Of a stretch of DNA of 64,000 bases, positions 9,426 to 18,898 are shown piece by piece. The stretch's first letter is position 1. Each line of letters begins with the position of its first letter. Source of the DNA: Bog-756 sp963812525 (lineage in GTDB: Bacteria > Actinomycetota > Acidimicrobiia > Acidimicrobiales > RAAP-2); NCBI GenBank assembly GCA_963812525.1, contig CAWEVL010000012.1, positions 186,001 to 250,000 on the forward strand, read 5' to 3'. A program made the translations under genes and the position numbers. Under the pieces are notes generated by a model, which was not told the origin of the DNA, searched no databases, and worked only from the letters and a program-made list of their open reading frames with translations.

Positions 9426-10760
9426 ATGACGAGCAAGGCCGAGCTTGGGAAGCCGGACGACGTGGTGCCGCGGACCGAACCTGTTCCGGGCGGTGCGGTC
9501 ACCGAGGTGCCGGTGGTCAAGCCCCGTCACTTCGCCTGCTTCGACGGCCTCCGGGCCATCGCCGCGGTGTCGGTCCTCCTGTTGCACACCGCCTGGGTTT
9601 CGGGATTCACGCAGCGCTCGTCGCTCGGTACGTACACCAGCCGACTGGAGATCGGCGTGTCGGTCTTCTTCCTCATCTCCGGGTTCCTCCTGTACCGACC
9701 GTTTGCCGTCTCCCACCTGGCCGGCCGGGCGTCGCCCAACGCCCGCAAGTTCTGGGTCCGCCGTCTGCTGCGGATCGTGCCGGCCTACTGGCTGGCCCTC
9801 ACCGTCTTGACCTACGTGTTCCACGCCACGACGATGGGCCCGGGTTGGCGTGGGGTGGTGAGCCACTACTTCTTCTTGCAGATCTACTCACCCACGCAGA
9901 TCTTCTACGGGATCACCCAGGCATGGTCCCTCTGCACCGAGATGACCTTCTACCTCTTTCTGCCCTTCTACGCGGCGATCGTGGTGGCCCGACGGCGATC
10001 CCAGAAGAACCAACTGGTCCGGGAGCTGGTCGGCGTGGTGATGCTCTGCGCCATCAGCTTCGTCTGGAGGTACTGGGCGCTCAACCTGCCCCTGATCGCC
10101 TTTCGGGGCGGCAAGTTCGTACCCCTCTGCGCCCCCCACTGCCTGACCAGGGCCACCTACGCCACGCTGCTGGTGAACTGGCTGCCGGCCTATCTCGACC
10201 TGTTCGGACTGGGGATCCTCTTCGCCGTGCTGAGCGCCTGGTTCGCCGAGCACCATTCAGAGCCGTCGTGGCTGGGCCACCGCCTCGTACCGTGGGCGAG
10301 TTGGGCCGGTGCCGCCGTGGCCTTCGTGTGGGTCTCGCACGTCGACACCAATCACACCATCCTCAACTTCGTCACGCCCCAGGTCAACCTCGAGAAGCAG
10401 ACGCTCTACGGGATCTTCGCCTTCCTCCTCATCCTGCCGGCGGTCTTCGGGCCCCAGGACCGTTCCCTCATCCGGCGCCTGCTGCGAACGTGGCCGATGG
10501 TCAGCCTCGGCGTCATCTCGTACGGGATCTACCTGTGGCACCTGCCACTGATCACCCAGACCATGTCGTGGGTGGGCTGGCAGCCCGGCCTGGTGCCGTT
10601 CTGGCTGTTGGCGGTGACCGTGCTCGGCATCTCCGTGGCGTTCGCCTCGGCCAGCTACTTCGGGCTCGAGCGTCCCATCCTGCGATTCAAGGGCCGGATC
10701 ACTTGGTGGGATCGGGGATCGAGCGCCACCGCGGTGGTACCAGACGTCCGAACCGAGTGA
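9426..10760 (+). CDS. Acyltransferase-3 family membrane protein
   Basis: A 444-residue integral-membrane acyltransferase. The signature begins 'FACFDGLRAIAAVSVLLLHT' (family His in helix 1), followed by 'IGVSVFFLISGFLLYRPF', 'FWVRRLLRIVPAYWLALT', and 'AWSLCTEMTFYLFLPF', where the usual VEEQFY becomes TEMTFY, as in the more distant actinobacterial branch. Later helices include 'GVISYGIYLWHLPLI'. ATG 9426 is preferred over TTG 9423. The 3' end overlaps the convergent GT-methyltransferase gene by about 60 bases. Likely role: acylation of a membrane or surface glycoconjugate; exact substrate not deducible. Confidence 0.88.
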   Translation: MTSKAELGKPDDVVPRTEPVPGGAVTEVPVVKPRHFACFDGLRAIAAVSVLLLHTAWVSGFTQRSSLGTYTSRLEIGVSVFFLISGFLLYRPFAVSHLAGRASPNARKFWVRRLLRIVPAYWLALTVLTYVFHATTMGPGWRGVVSHYFFLQIYSPTQIFYGITQAWSLCTEMTFYLFLPFYAAIVVARRRSQKNQLVRELVGVVMLCAISFVWRYWALNLPLIAFRGGKFVPLCAPHCLTRATYATLLVNWLPAYLDLFGLGILFAVLSAWFAEHHSEPSWLGHRLVPWASWAGAAVAFVWVSHVDTNHTILNFVTPQVNLEKQTLYGIFAFLLILPAVFGPQDRSLIRRLLRTWPMVSLGVISYGIYLWHLPLITQTMSWVGWQPGLVPFWLLAVTVLGISVAFASASYFGLERPILRFKGRITWWDRGSSATAVVPDVRTE

Positions 10761-12777
10761 TGCCGGCCCGGCGCCGACCGACCGGTTCCGGCACCGACGT
10801 CTGCCGCATGGCCAGCAGTCCGATGTCCGGATTCGTGTCACCCCAGCTGCGCACGGTTTCCTCCCGGATGAGCTCCAGACCCACCCGGGCGCCCTCGTGC
10901 ACCACGTCGCCGAAGGTGCCGTGCCGCCGGGCATCCTCCACCTCGAGACCGCGACTGCGGTTCCAGAGGGTGTCGGTACCGCGTTCGAGGTCGATGGTCA
11001 GGACCACCAGGCCGCCCGGGCGGGTGCGTACCGAGATGTCGCCCAGGAGGGCCCGCCGGGCCGCCGCCGGTATGTGCTCGATCACGCTGACCGAGTACGC
11101 GCCGTCGAATTGGGGCCGGGTCGGGAGCTCGTCCAGGGTGCAGTTCCACGAGCGGTGGGCCAGCCCGGCGGCGCCGTAGTCCAGATAGTCCCACTCGTTC
11201 CAGTCCGGCTGGGACGGCCAGGTCCGGACGGTCGGCGAGGGGTCCACGGTATCGACCAGGTACCCCCGGCTGGCCAGGAAGGGGGCGAGGGGGGTGACCC
11301 CGGCGCCCACGTCGACCAGTCGGCTCCCGGCCGGAAGGTGGTCGGCGACGAGTCGGGCCACCACGGGGTACTCCCACAGCCGCGGAGCGTGGTCGGGGTA
11401 GAACCCGGTCGTCTGGCGGGCGTGCAACCGGAGCAGGGCCAAGGTGAGCGGGTCGGGGTGCCGGTCCACCAGCGGGAGCAGGGTGGCCGCTCCGAAGTCG
11501 CGGGGGTGTGCGACCTCCGGGGCCCGGAGGGCCACGAACACGGTGGCGTCCCCGTCCACCGCCACCGGATAGACCTCGGATCCCCGCGCTGCTCGGGCGA
11601 GGGCCGCGCCGAGCGCGTCGCCTGGGTCCGGGCCCTGTCGGCCACCGACGACCAGGGCCCGACGGGCCGAACGCCAGAGCCGGTCGACCGCGGCGTCGAG
11701 GTCCGACGGATCGGCCCGGGGGTCGAGGCCGCCGAGGCTCACCACCACATCGGCCGCCTCAGGGGCGCCGTCCGGCTCGTCCACATGGGCAATCGACACC
11801 GGGCCGAGCATGTCCACCAGCTCAGTGACGATCCACCGACCCGCGTCCTGGCCCGAGCCGCGGCCGGCGCCCGCATGGGCGGGGCCCTCGGCCGACTCCG
11901 TCCACCGACCGACGGTGGCGTCGGGGGCGGCCCGGCGCCAGACCTGGGCGATGGCCCGGTTGGCGGTGTCGATGCGCTGGTCGATGGCCTCGACGCCGGT
12001 GGCCCGGAGCAAGCCGTGCTGGTCGACCTGCTGGTGGTAGTGGATGATCGAGGGGGCAACGGCGTCCTGGGGGATGCGGGACGGGTCGTGGACGGGTGTG
12101 TTCCACCGGGCCTCCAGCGCCTCGGTGCCGATCCGCTCGGCCGCCAGGGCCATGGCCATCGCCACCTGGTCCACGTAGACCGTCCACTCCTTCAGGAGGT
12201 TCGCCCGGTCGAGCAGCCAGGTGGCCCAGTGGGCCCAGGCCGGAGCCAGGCGGGGCAGGAGTTCGCCCGGCACCAGGTACAGGCCGCCGTTGGCGTTGCC
12301 GGCCACGGTCCAGTCCCCCTCGCCCCAGGGGAGCGGCACCACCTCGGGGGCGTCGAGACCGGCGATGGCGAAGACGGTCAGCACCGTTTCGAGCGAAGGG
12401 ACCGGCGCGTCCACCAGCTTGCCGGCCACGGTGCCGGCCGGCAGGTCCAGCCGCCGCGGATCCTCCAGCACCACGATGTCGGTGTCGCACAGCACGGCCA
12501 GGCCCTCCACTCCCTGGTCGGCCAGATCGAGGGCTCCGACGATCTTGTTGCAGTGGGGGGAACGGGCGTCGAACCGGTCCACGGCCCGGAGCTCGACACC
12601 CTGACCGGACAGGAAGGCGAGTGGCTCGCTGTCCTCCGGTCCGACCACGTGGACCACGAGGTCGCGGGGGTCGACGCCGCTCACGCCGGTGAGGGAGGCG
12701 AACCACCGCAGCGCGTCGAGGTGGAAGCGGGGGTGATCGTCCACCACGCAGCTGAACCGTCCGGCCGGTGACGCCAA
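10699..12777 (-). CDS. Fusion: GT-A-like glycosyltransferase + SAM methyltransferase
   Basis: A protein of about 690 residues with two enzymatic halves. Residues about 1-300 look like a GT-A-fold nucleotide-sugar transferase: 'GLAVLCDTDIVVLEDP' supplies a DxD-type metal site, with 'NANGGLYLVPGELL' and 'SIIHYHQQ' as in GT8-like enzymes. Residues about 300-430 are a linker region with a Rossmann-like 'ALVVGGRQG'. Residues about 480-690 are a class I methyltransferase: 'SRLVDVGAGVTPLAPFLAS' (SAM loop) and 'FDGAYSVSVIEHIP' (acidic motif). The start is uncertain: TTG at 12777 lies 15 bases after the upstream stop, and GTG at 12747 is the alternative. The frame stays open far upstream because of the high GC. 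It is the last gene of the operon with the 2OG oxygenase and polytopic protein. Confidence 0.75.
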   Translation of the reverse strand: MASPAGRFSCVVDDHPRFHLDALRWFASLTGVSGVDPRDLVVHVVGPEDSEPLAFLSGQGVELRAVDRFDARSPHCNKIVGALDLADQGVEGLAVLCDTDIVVLEDPRRLDLPAGTVAGKLVDAPVPSLETVLTVFAIAGLDAPEVVPLPWGEGDWTVAGNANGGLYLVPGELLPRLAPAWAHWATWLLDRANLLKEWTVYVDQVAMAMALAAERIGTEALEARWNTPVHDPSRIPQDAVAPSIIHYHQQVDQHGLLRATGVEAIDQRIDTANRAIAQVWRRAAPDATVGRWTESAEGPAHAGAGRGSGQDAGRWIVTELVDMLGPVSIAHVDEPDGAPEAADVVVSLGGLDPRADPSDLDAAVDRLWRSARRALVVGGRQGPDPGDALGAALARAARGSEVYPVAVDGDATVFVALRAPEVAHPRDFGAATLLPLVDRHPDPLTLALLRLHARQTTGFYPDHAPRLWEYPVVARLVADHLPAGSRLVDVGAGVTPLAPFLASRGYLVDTVDPSPTVRTWPSQPDWNEWDYLDYGAAGLAHRSWNCTLDELPTRPQFDGAYSVSVIEHIPAAARRALLGDISVRTRPGGLVVLTIDLERGTDTLWNRSRGLEVEDARRHGTFGDVVHEGARVGLELIREETVRSWGDTNPDIGLLAMRQTSVPEPVGRRRAGITRFGRLVPPRWRSIPDPTK

Positions 12778-12791
12778 GGGGTCGGCCGGGG

Positions 12792-14930
12792 TCAGCGGTT
12801 CCCCACCAGGCTGTGGCAGAGCGTGGTGGTGGGCGGCGTGATCGCCGTCGGTTCCGAGGTCACGGTCACCACCGGCGGGGTGCCGGCGGTCGGGGTCGGG
12901 GTGACCTGGACCACGGGTCGACCGGTCCCACCCAGGTAGTGCCCGAGCATCTTCTGGCCGTACCAGTTCACGATGATCGAGTCGAGGTTGGGATCGGTGG
13001 TCACGGTGATCTCCAACTGTTGGTGGGTCAGGGTGTCGGGGAAGGGGAAGCCGCGGGACGGGGGCCACGGGATCGAGGTGCCGGCATGCTGGACGTCCAA
13101 CCGGACCAGGCCCGGCTTGTCGGGAATGATCACCAACCGGGCCTGACCGTAGGTCATGATCGTGACCGGCCGGGTGAAGTGGCTCGCCGGCTGGTTGAAG
13201 GTGAACCCGATGCTCCGGCTGAACGACGGGCTCTGCTCCACGGGCATCCAGGTGTAGTGCTGGATCAGCTGACCGGGTACATCCTTCATGTTGCTCCCGG
13301 TGGACAGGTAGAGGCCTGAGCAGTGGTTGACGGCGAACAGCGTGCCGGCCGGGGCCCAGTAGGGGAGCGTGGTTCCGGTCCGCACCGACGATCCCAGGTA
13401 ACTGACCGACAGGGTCCGTTGGGCCGAGACGAACCGGGCGTTCTGGGTGATGGACCACTGGGGCTCGGGCCACAGGGCGATGGCCACGTTGGCGACGATG
13501 CCGTAGACCACCAGGACCACCAGCACCCCGAGCGCCCGGCTGCGGACCTTCCGGTCGCGGCCCTCCAGCCGGCGCCAGATGTCGATGAGGCCGATGGCAC
13601 CGGCAATGATCAGGAGGGGCATGAAGTCGGCCATGTACCGCTCGGAGATGTATCCCCAGAGCAGGACCCCGGCCGAACCGGCCACTGCGGCCACCAGGAT
13701 GATCCGGGTGAGCCGGACCTCCCCGACGGCCTTGCGTCGGAAGGCGGTCACCGCTCCCCAGCAGCTGAGGAGGAAGAGCAGCGGCATGGTGGCGGGGATG
13801 CTGGCGGTGGGGTAGGTCTGGTCCAGCACCGCGCCGGACAGGGTCGCAGCTGGTGCGGTGGGAGGGGTGATGAACGGGAACAGGGAGGTGACGTGCAGCC
13901 CGAACGGCTGGAGGTAGGCCCACAACGTGCTGGGCAGGAACGAGAAGCTGAAGGCCTTCCCGCCGTTGGCGGCCAGGAAGTACCGGCGGTGGGCGTTCAC
14001 GCCGGCCCACACCTGGTCGGCCATGGGCAGGCCGATCGGGATGCCGAACTTGGCGTAGGTGAACGCGCTATTGGCCAGGAACGCCACCAGGGCCACCCCC
14101 AGCAGCGGCACCGTCCAGCGCCGCCGCTCCGGCCCACCGCGGCCGAGTGCGAACCACAGGGCGACCAGGCCGGCACCGATGATGCAGGCATACCCGGTGG
14201 GAGTCCGGTTGAGGGCGGTGCAGACCACCAAGACCCCGCTGGCCCCCACCCGCGCCCAGCTCGGACGGTCCAGGACGCCGAGCAGCGCGAACAGGCTCCC
14301 CACGGTCAGCGGGACGCTCCAGGCGAAGTCCTCGTTGTAGATGAACGGCGTGGCCGACAGGTACAGCACCACGGACCCACCGAGGATGGTGGCCAGCAGT
14401 CCACCGTAGGAGGCGGCCTCGGCCCGGCCCAGAGGAGCCTCCCCCCGCAGCAGGATCCGGAGGCGCCAGATCATGAGGGAGCTGAACAGGGACGTGCACA
14501 GCCACGCCAGCAGGATGGACGGCCCGGTCATCCTCCCGTCGAGGCTGTGGGTCACCAGCAGGAAGGGCATCCGGATCAGGGAGGGGAAGATCCCGAAGTA
14601 GGTGTACTGCCGGCCGCCGTGGATGAAGGCCTCGATGCCCATGTTGCCGGGGGGGAGGTCGAGGCGGCCGTGGAACATGGCTCGGGCCTGCAGATCGTAG
14701 AAGTTGTCGTAGGGGACACCCCGGAGCGGGTTGACGCTCCCGTTCCAGAGGTCCCACAGCACATAGAGCAGCGGCAGGAGCACCACGGCGGTCCCCACCA
14801 CCATGGCGAGGATGAACCGCCGCCGGCTGATCTCGGCCGGGCCGCGCCGGTTCGGGCCCTCGGCCTCGGTGGTGAGCGGCTCGATCTCGGAGTCGGGAGG
14901 CTCCCGCTCCAGGGTGGCGGTGTCCGCCAC
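12792..14930 (-). CDS. Polytopic glycosyltransferase-like membrane protein, paralogue of the gene at 16.7 kb
   Basis: A 712-residue membrane protein with a cytoplasmic N-tail of about 40 residues, about ten helices in residues 40-470, and an extracellular C-terminal domain ending in a Thr/Pro-rich segment and 'TTTLCHSL'. Shortly after helix 1 come 'YDNFYDLQARAMFHGRLDLP' and 'GIEAFIHGGRQYTYFGIFPS', strongly shared with the plus-strand gene at 16711. Layout (acidic residue pair after helix 1, long outer loop) suggests a GT-C-fold transferase using polyprenyl-phosphate sugars, but I cannot assign a family with certainty. Its GTG start overlaps the TAG stop of the oxygenase gene by one base (TAGTG), so translation is probably coupled. 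Confidence 0.72.
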   Translation of the reverse strand: MADTATLEREPPDSEIEPLTTEAEGPNRRGPAEISRRRFILAMVVGTAVVLLPLLYVLWDLWNGSVNPLRGVPYDNFYDLQARAMFHGRLDLPPGNMGIEAFIHGGRQYTYFGIFPSLIRMPFLLVTHSLDGRMTGPSILLAWLCTSLFSSLMIWRLRILLRGEAPLGRAEAASYGGLLATILGGSVVLYLSATPFIYNEDFAWSVPLTVGSLFALLGVLDRPSWARVGASGVLVVCTALNRTPTGYACIIGAGLVALWFALGRGGPERRRWTVPLLGVALVAFLANSAFTYAKFGIPIGLPMADQVWAGVNAHRRYFLAANGGKAFSFSFLPSTLWAYLQPFGLHVTSLFPFITPPTAPAATLSGAVLDQTYPTASIPATMPLLFLLSCWGAVTAFRRKAVGEVRLTRIILVAAVAGSAGVLLWGYISERYMADFMPLLIIAGAIGLIDIWRRLEGRDRKVRSRALGVLVVLVVYGIVANVAIALWPEPQWSITQNARFVSAQRTLSVSYLGSSVRTGTTLPYWAPAGTLFAVNHCSGLYLSTGSNMKDVPGQLIQHYTWMPVEQSPSFSRSIGFTFNQPASHFTRPVTIMTYGQARLVIIPDKPGLVRLDVQHAGTSIPWPPSRGFPFPDTLTHQQLEITVTTDPNLDSIIVNWYGQKMLGHYLGGTGRPVVQVTPTPTAGTPPVVTVTSEPTAITPPTTTLCHSLVGNR

Positions 14931-15805
14931 TAGTTCGAGGAGTCCTTGCGCCGGAAGCGGTCGCGGAAGGCCAACAGGCGGCTGGCGGTGCGGTCGGATA
15001 CGCCGAGCCGGCGCTTGGCCCAGTCGTAGGAACGGAGGAGCTGCTTGTCGGCGTAGATCATCACCGAGTGGAACCCGTCCCCCGGGCGGGCCCGGTACTC
15101 GGTGGAGCGGACGACGGGGTCCTCCTCGAGGGTGAAGTAGTAGAGGGCCAGTGATCGCCGGGCCACGCCCTCGGGGCAGAGCATGGGGTCAGGATGGCCG
15201 TGGAACGAGGTGCCGTCGGTGGTGAAGATGAGCACCCGGTTGGCCACCGGCGCCACTTTCTCGACGCACTCCTTCATGTCGGCACTCCACAGCTCGAGGT
15301 CGCCGCCGTACTCGGGCTTCCACTCGTCGTTGAGATAGAGGAGGATGTTGGCCCGGCGCTGCCACTTCCGGTTGTGGGGATGCACGGTGAAGTCGGCGTG
15401 GATGTTGAGGAAGCCACCCCGGGTCGACTGGTGCAGCCCACCACCCTCGAGGGAAGGGTCGGCGATGAGTCCCTCCACCCCGATCAGCCGGCCCACGAAC
15501 TCGACGAAACGCGGGGAGTTGAGCTGGTCGAGGATCTCGTGCAGGGTGGGTCCCCAGGTGGTCGGATCGGTGTTGGAGAACTTCCGCTCGTTGGTGTGGA
15601 GGTAGTTGTTCCAGCGGGCGGTGTCGAGCGGTGGGAACTCCTCGATGGCCTTGGTCAGCGCGGTGTGCTCGAGGAAGTCGTCGATCACCAGGTGGGGGTA
15701 GGGGCGTGCATCCATGTAGCGGGTGTGGAGCTCGTCCACGCGCTCCTCGAGGCGCGCCAGGTCCACTACCGGCAGGTGGGTGTCACTGGTTGCCCCCGTC
15801 GTCAT
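14930..15805 (-). CDS. 2-oxoglutarate/Fe(II)-dependent oxygenase (prolyl-hydroxylase-like)
   Basis: About 291 residues. Iron ligands are visible as 'NIHADF' (His-x-Asp) and the distal His in 'SFHGHPDP'; the 2-oxoglutarate-binding Arg lies in 'RRSLALYYFT'. The surrounding 'RRANILLYLNDEWKPEYGGDLELW' fold is typical of the prolyl-4-hydroxylase-like oxygenases found in polysaccharide clusters. I prefer ATG at 15805 ('MTTGATSD'); GTG at 15835 would add ten residues. It heads a three-gene minus-strand operon with the polytopic transferase and the GT-methyltransferase fusion, so it may hydroxylate a sugar, lipid or protein acceptor of that pathway. The substrate is unknown. Confidence 0.82.
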   Translation of the reverse strand: MTTGATSDTHLPVVDLARLEERVDELHTRYMDARPYPHLVIDDFLEHTALTKAIEEFPPLDTARWNNYLHTNERKFSNTDPTTWGPTLHEILDQLNSPRFVEFVGRLIGVEGLIADPSLEGGGLHQSTRGGFLNIHADFTVHPHNRKWQRRANILLYLNDEWKPEYGGDLELWSADMKECVEKVAPVANRVLIFTTDGTSFHGHPDPMLCPEGVARRSLALYYFTLEEDPVVRSTEYRARPGDGFHSVMIYADKQLLRSYDWAKRRLGVSDRTASRLLAFRDRFRRKDSSN

Positions 15806-16087
15806 TGCGATCTCGACCTGCCCTCGTGCTTCCACATCCCCGCTCTGGACCGTCTGCTCTCCGAATCGGTGAATGCCCCGACACCCCGGCGGCTATCGAA
15901 GCCGTTGCCATGCTGCGGGCGCCGCCCGCCCTGATCGTCCCCCTGTCCGTGCACGCTGGCCCCCTTGATCCACCGACCCCGGGCGCAGGTGGCGGGCGCT
16001 AGAAAGGATACCTTCTCCCGACATCCGTCCCGTATCGTCAAAATTCGACGACGTGCCGGCCGGCCCAGCTGCCCCGGCCGCCCCGAC

Positions 16088-16612
16088 TCACCGGGCGACT
16101 CCCTCCTCGGCTCCCTTCTCTTCCTGGGTTCCCTTCTCCGGGCCGACTTCGGCGTCGGCGATCTGGGCGAAGAGTCGGTTCAGGATCAGGAACTTGGCGA
16201 ACCACAGGATCCCGAACGAGGCCACGTTGGCTCCCACCACCAGCACGGTTCGAGCCAGGTGCTGGAGATGGTGGGCGTCGGCGAAATTGTGGGCCAAGGT
16301 GGTCGTGACCAGGGCGAACCCGATCCCGGTGAGCGACATCACCCAGAACGGCAACACCTCGCGCCACCAGTGGGAGCGACCCGACTTCCCCCACACCCAG
16401 TGGCGGTTGAGGAGGTAGGAGGGGATGCCGGCCATGACGTTGGCGAACAGGGCGCTCCACACCTCGGTCCACAGTCGCAGCACGCCGTAGACGATGGTGA
16501 GGATGATGAGCGAGGTCAGGGCCGAGATCGCCGAGACCATCGTGTACTTGATGACCTTCAGCCCCTCGGGGGTTCGAGCCAGGCGCCACAGTCTGACCAC
16601 CGCATCCCTCAT
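16088..16612 (-). CDS. GtrA-family small membrane protein
   Basis: About 174 residues with four transmembrane helices: 'VIKYTMVSAISALTSLIILTI', 'VWSALFANVMAGIPSYLLNRHWVW', 'FWVMSLTGIGFALVTTTLA' and 'VLVVGANVASFGILWFAKFL'. The 'LNRHWVW' motif after helix 2 and 'FLILNRLF' near the end are typical of GtrA, a family associated with transferring polyprenyl-linked sugars across the membrane. I chose ATG at 16612 because a TAACTT box (16620-16625) lies seven bases upstream; the TTG at 16621 would fall inside that box. The charged Glu/Lys tail after helix 4 is cytoplasmic. It is divergent from the polytopic transferase paralogue at 16711. Confidence 0.85.
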   Translation of the reverse strand: MRDAVVRLWRLARTPEGLKVIKYTMVSAISALTSLIILTIVYGVLRLWTEVWSALFANVMAGIPSYLLNRHWVWGKSGRSHWWREVLPFWVMSLTGIGFALVTTTLAHNFADAHHLQHLARTVLVVGANVASFGILWFAKFLILNRLFAQIADAEVGPEKGTQEEKGAEEGVAR

Positions 16613-16619
16613 CACCGAC

Positions 16620-16702
16620 AAGTTACTCCGTCTCCGCTGCCGGCGGCCGGTGGCCCCGTCCCGACGGCACGATCCCGGGGATCGATCCAGCCTGGCTACA
16701 CT
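16620..16702. promoter_or_regulatory. Divergent near-leaderless promoters (GtrA / polytopic transferase)
   Basis: TAACTT on the minus strand (16625-16620) precedes the GtrA ATG by seven bases. TACACT on the plus strand (16697-16702) precedes ATG 16711 by eight bases. Both fit the TANNNT box placed just before the start codon that recurs in this window. No convincing -35 boxes are visible. Confidence 0.45.
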
Positions 16703-16710
16703 TCCCCGAG

Positions 16711-18877
16711 ATGGGGGACCTGTCCGGGGGCTCGTCGGGAATCGTCGCAGTCGACGACGATCCGGGCCAGGCCGACGCCGACGGCACCCGCCCGGAGGGT
16801 ACCGGCCTCGACGCCGCCACCGCCGCCGGAGACGGGCCCCGGTCCGCGGGTGGTCGGGGGAGGTTCACCGCTGCCTGTGTGGGCGGGCTTGCGGTCGTCA
16901 CCGTCCCCTTCGTCTGGGTGCTCTGGTCGTTGTGGGGACCGGTCGACCCGCTGAGACCGTCCGACTATCAGGACAACTTCTACGACCTCCAGACCCGGGC
17001 CATGTTCCACGGGCACCTGTGGCTGGCCAATGGATCGCTGGGCATCGAAGGATTCATCCACGGCGGGCATACCTACACCTACTTCGGCTTGTTCCCGTCG
17101 ATCATCCGCATGCCGATTCTGGCGCTGACCAGTTCCCTCGACGGCAAGCTCACGCCGTCATCCCTCCTGCTGGCGTGGTTCCTCACCGGGCTCTTCGTCA
17201 CCCTGTTGCTGTGGCGGGTGCGGGTCCTGATCCGTGGCACCGCATCCCTGGGCTGGGCGGAGGCGTCGGCGTTCGGCATCCTGGTATCGACCGTCATGGG
17301 CGGCACCATCTGGATGCTGCTCGGCGCCACCCCGTTCGTCTTCAACGAGGACATCGCCTGGAGCGTCTGCCTCACCACCGGCGCACTGTTCACGTTGCTC
17401 GGAGTGGTCGAACGTCCCGGATGGGGCCGGGTGGTGGCCAGTGGGATCCTGATCCTGGGGGCCAACCTCGATCGGGCCACCACCGGTTGGGCCACCGCAC
17501 TGGCCGCCGGACTGATCGCGGTGTGGTTCGCCGTCGGACGGGGCGGCAAGGAGAACCGGCGATGGTTCGTGCCGATGCTCGGTGCCGGCCTCGTGCCGTT
17601 GGTGATCTCCTGTGCCGTGAACTACTCGAAATTCGGCGTGCTCTTCGGCGTGTCCAACTTCGAACAGGTCTGGACCCACGTCAATGCCTATCGGCGCAGG
17701 TTCCTGGCCGCCAACCACAACGCCGAAGAGGGACTCATCTTCGCCCCCACGAACCTCCTCACGTATCTCCGCCCCGATGGCTTGCGGCTGACGTCGGTGT
17801 TCCCCTTCATCACCCTGCCCGCCCGACCGCCCACCGCGGTGAGCGGTGTCCTCTTCGACCGGCTCTACCGGACGGCCAGCCTCCCTTCATCCACCCCCCT
17901 CCTCTTCGTCCTCAGCGGGTGGGGTCTGGTCACTGCCTTTCGACCTCGGCCGGTCGGACGGGTGGCCCTGACCCGGCTGTTGCTGCTGTCGGCAGGGAGC
18001 GCCGGGGCCGCCCTGATGCTGTGGGGCTACATCGCGCCGCGCTACCTGGCCGATTTCTCCCCGTTCCTGACGTTGGCCTCTGCCGTGGCCATGGTCGACA
18101 TCTGGCGCCGGCTGGAGGGTCGGGGCCCGGGGGTCCGGGGGACCGCCCTCGGGGTCATCGCCGCCGTCGCCGTCTTCAGCATCACTGCCAATGTCGGCAT
18201 GGCCATCACCCCCAACGAGGAGTGGAACAGCACCCAGGTGTTGCACTACGTCGAGACCCAGAAGACCATCAGCGATGTCACGGGTCATCCGCTGGCGTCC
18301 CAGGTGGTCCGGGGGAGCTCACTGCCTCCGTGGGGGCCGGCCGACCAGCTCTTTGTCGTGGGTGCGTGCGACGGACTGTACATCTCCAACGGCGAGGACT
18401 ACTCGACGGTCCCGAGTTCGCAGTACGCCCGCACCACGTGGATGGTGGTGGAGCGGGGCCACCAGTTCCAGCACACCTTCCGCCTCACCGTCCGACCGGT
18501 CTCGGGTGGTACCGAGACGGTGGCGCTGGTCGACGCCGGCCCCGACACCGTGTCGGTCAGCGCCACGGCCACCGCCGTCCCCGACCGGGTCCGATTGACG
18601 TTCGGACTGTACGGCCCCGGGCCTCCCTCCTACGGAAACCCGTTCCTCGGTGCCGACCGACACCACCCACGACCTGGCGGTCATCACCGACCCGGCCAAG
18701 CACGTCGTGCAGGCCGTCATGGACGGGAAAACCAACCTCTTGAAGTACGTGCCGGTGGCACGGCCCGTCGTCGGCCGCCCGTCCGGGCACTCGCAGGGCC
18801 CGACACCGGCGCTGTCCATGATCGACACCACGGGGTCGTCGCCCGAGCCGACCCTGTGTCGCAGCTTGGACAAGTAG
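16711..18877 (+). CDS. Polytopic glycosyltransferase-like membrane protein, paralogue of 12.8-14.9 kb, frameshifted near 3' end
   Basis: About 721 residues after correcting one apparent extra base near 18645. The shared core includes 'YQDNFYDLQTRAMFHGHLWLA', 'GIEGFIHGGHTYTYFGLFPS' and 'NEDIAWSVCLTTGALFTLLGV'. Around 18645 the reading frame must move by one. Before it reads 'PPSYGNPF', after it 'DTTHDLAVITDPAKHVVQA' up to 'TLCRSLDK' and the stop at 18877. This matches the paralogue's 'PPSRGFPFPDTLTH' and 'TLCHSLVGNR' end. Without the shift the protein would run on with an unrelated Arg-rich tail to 18933. Both paralogues probably share a GT-C-type sugar-transfer role; their acceptors may differ. 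It is followed by a terminator-like hairpin. Confidence 0.7.
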
Positions 18878-18893
18878 CCGCGCCCGGCGCGGC
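18877..18893. terminator. Hairpin between convergent genes
   Basis: A perfect seven-base inverted repeat (GCCGCGC / GCGCGGC) with a three-base CCG loop lies exactly between the stop of the plus-strand transferase and the 3' end of the minus-strand methyltransferase. There is no T-tract. GC-rich hairpins of this kind often serve as bidirectional terminators in actinobacteria. Confidence 0.5.
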
Positions 18894-18898
18894 CCCGG

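Noticed and set aside
10699..14010. A single open frame of about 1100 codons on the minus strand
   Set aside because: Its first 410 codons overlap the membrane-protein gene in another frame and read as Arg/Pro/Gly-rich nonsense; the true gene starts near 12777.
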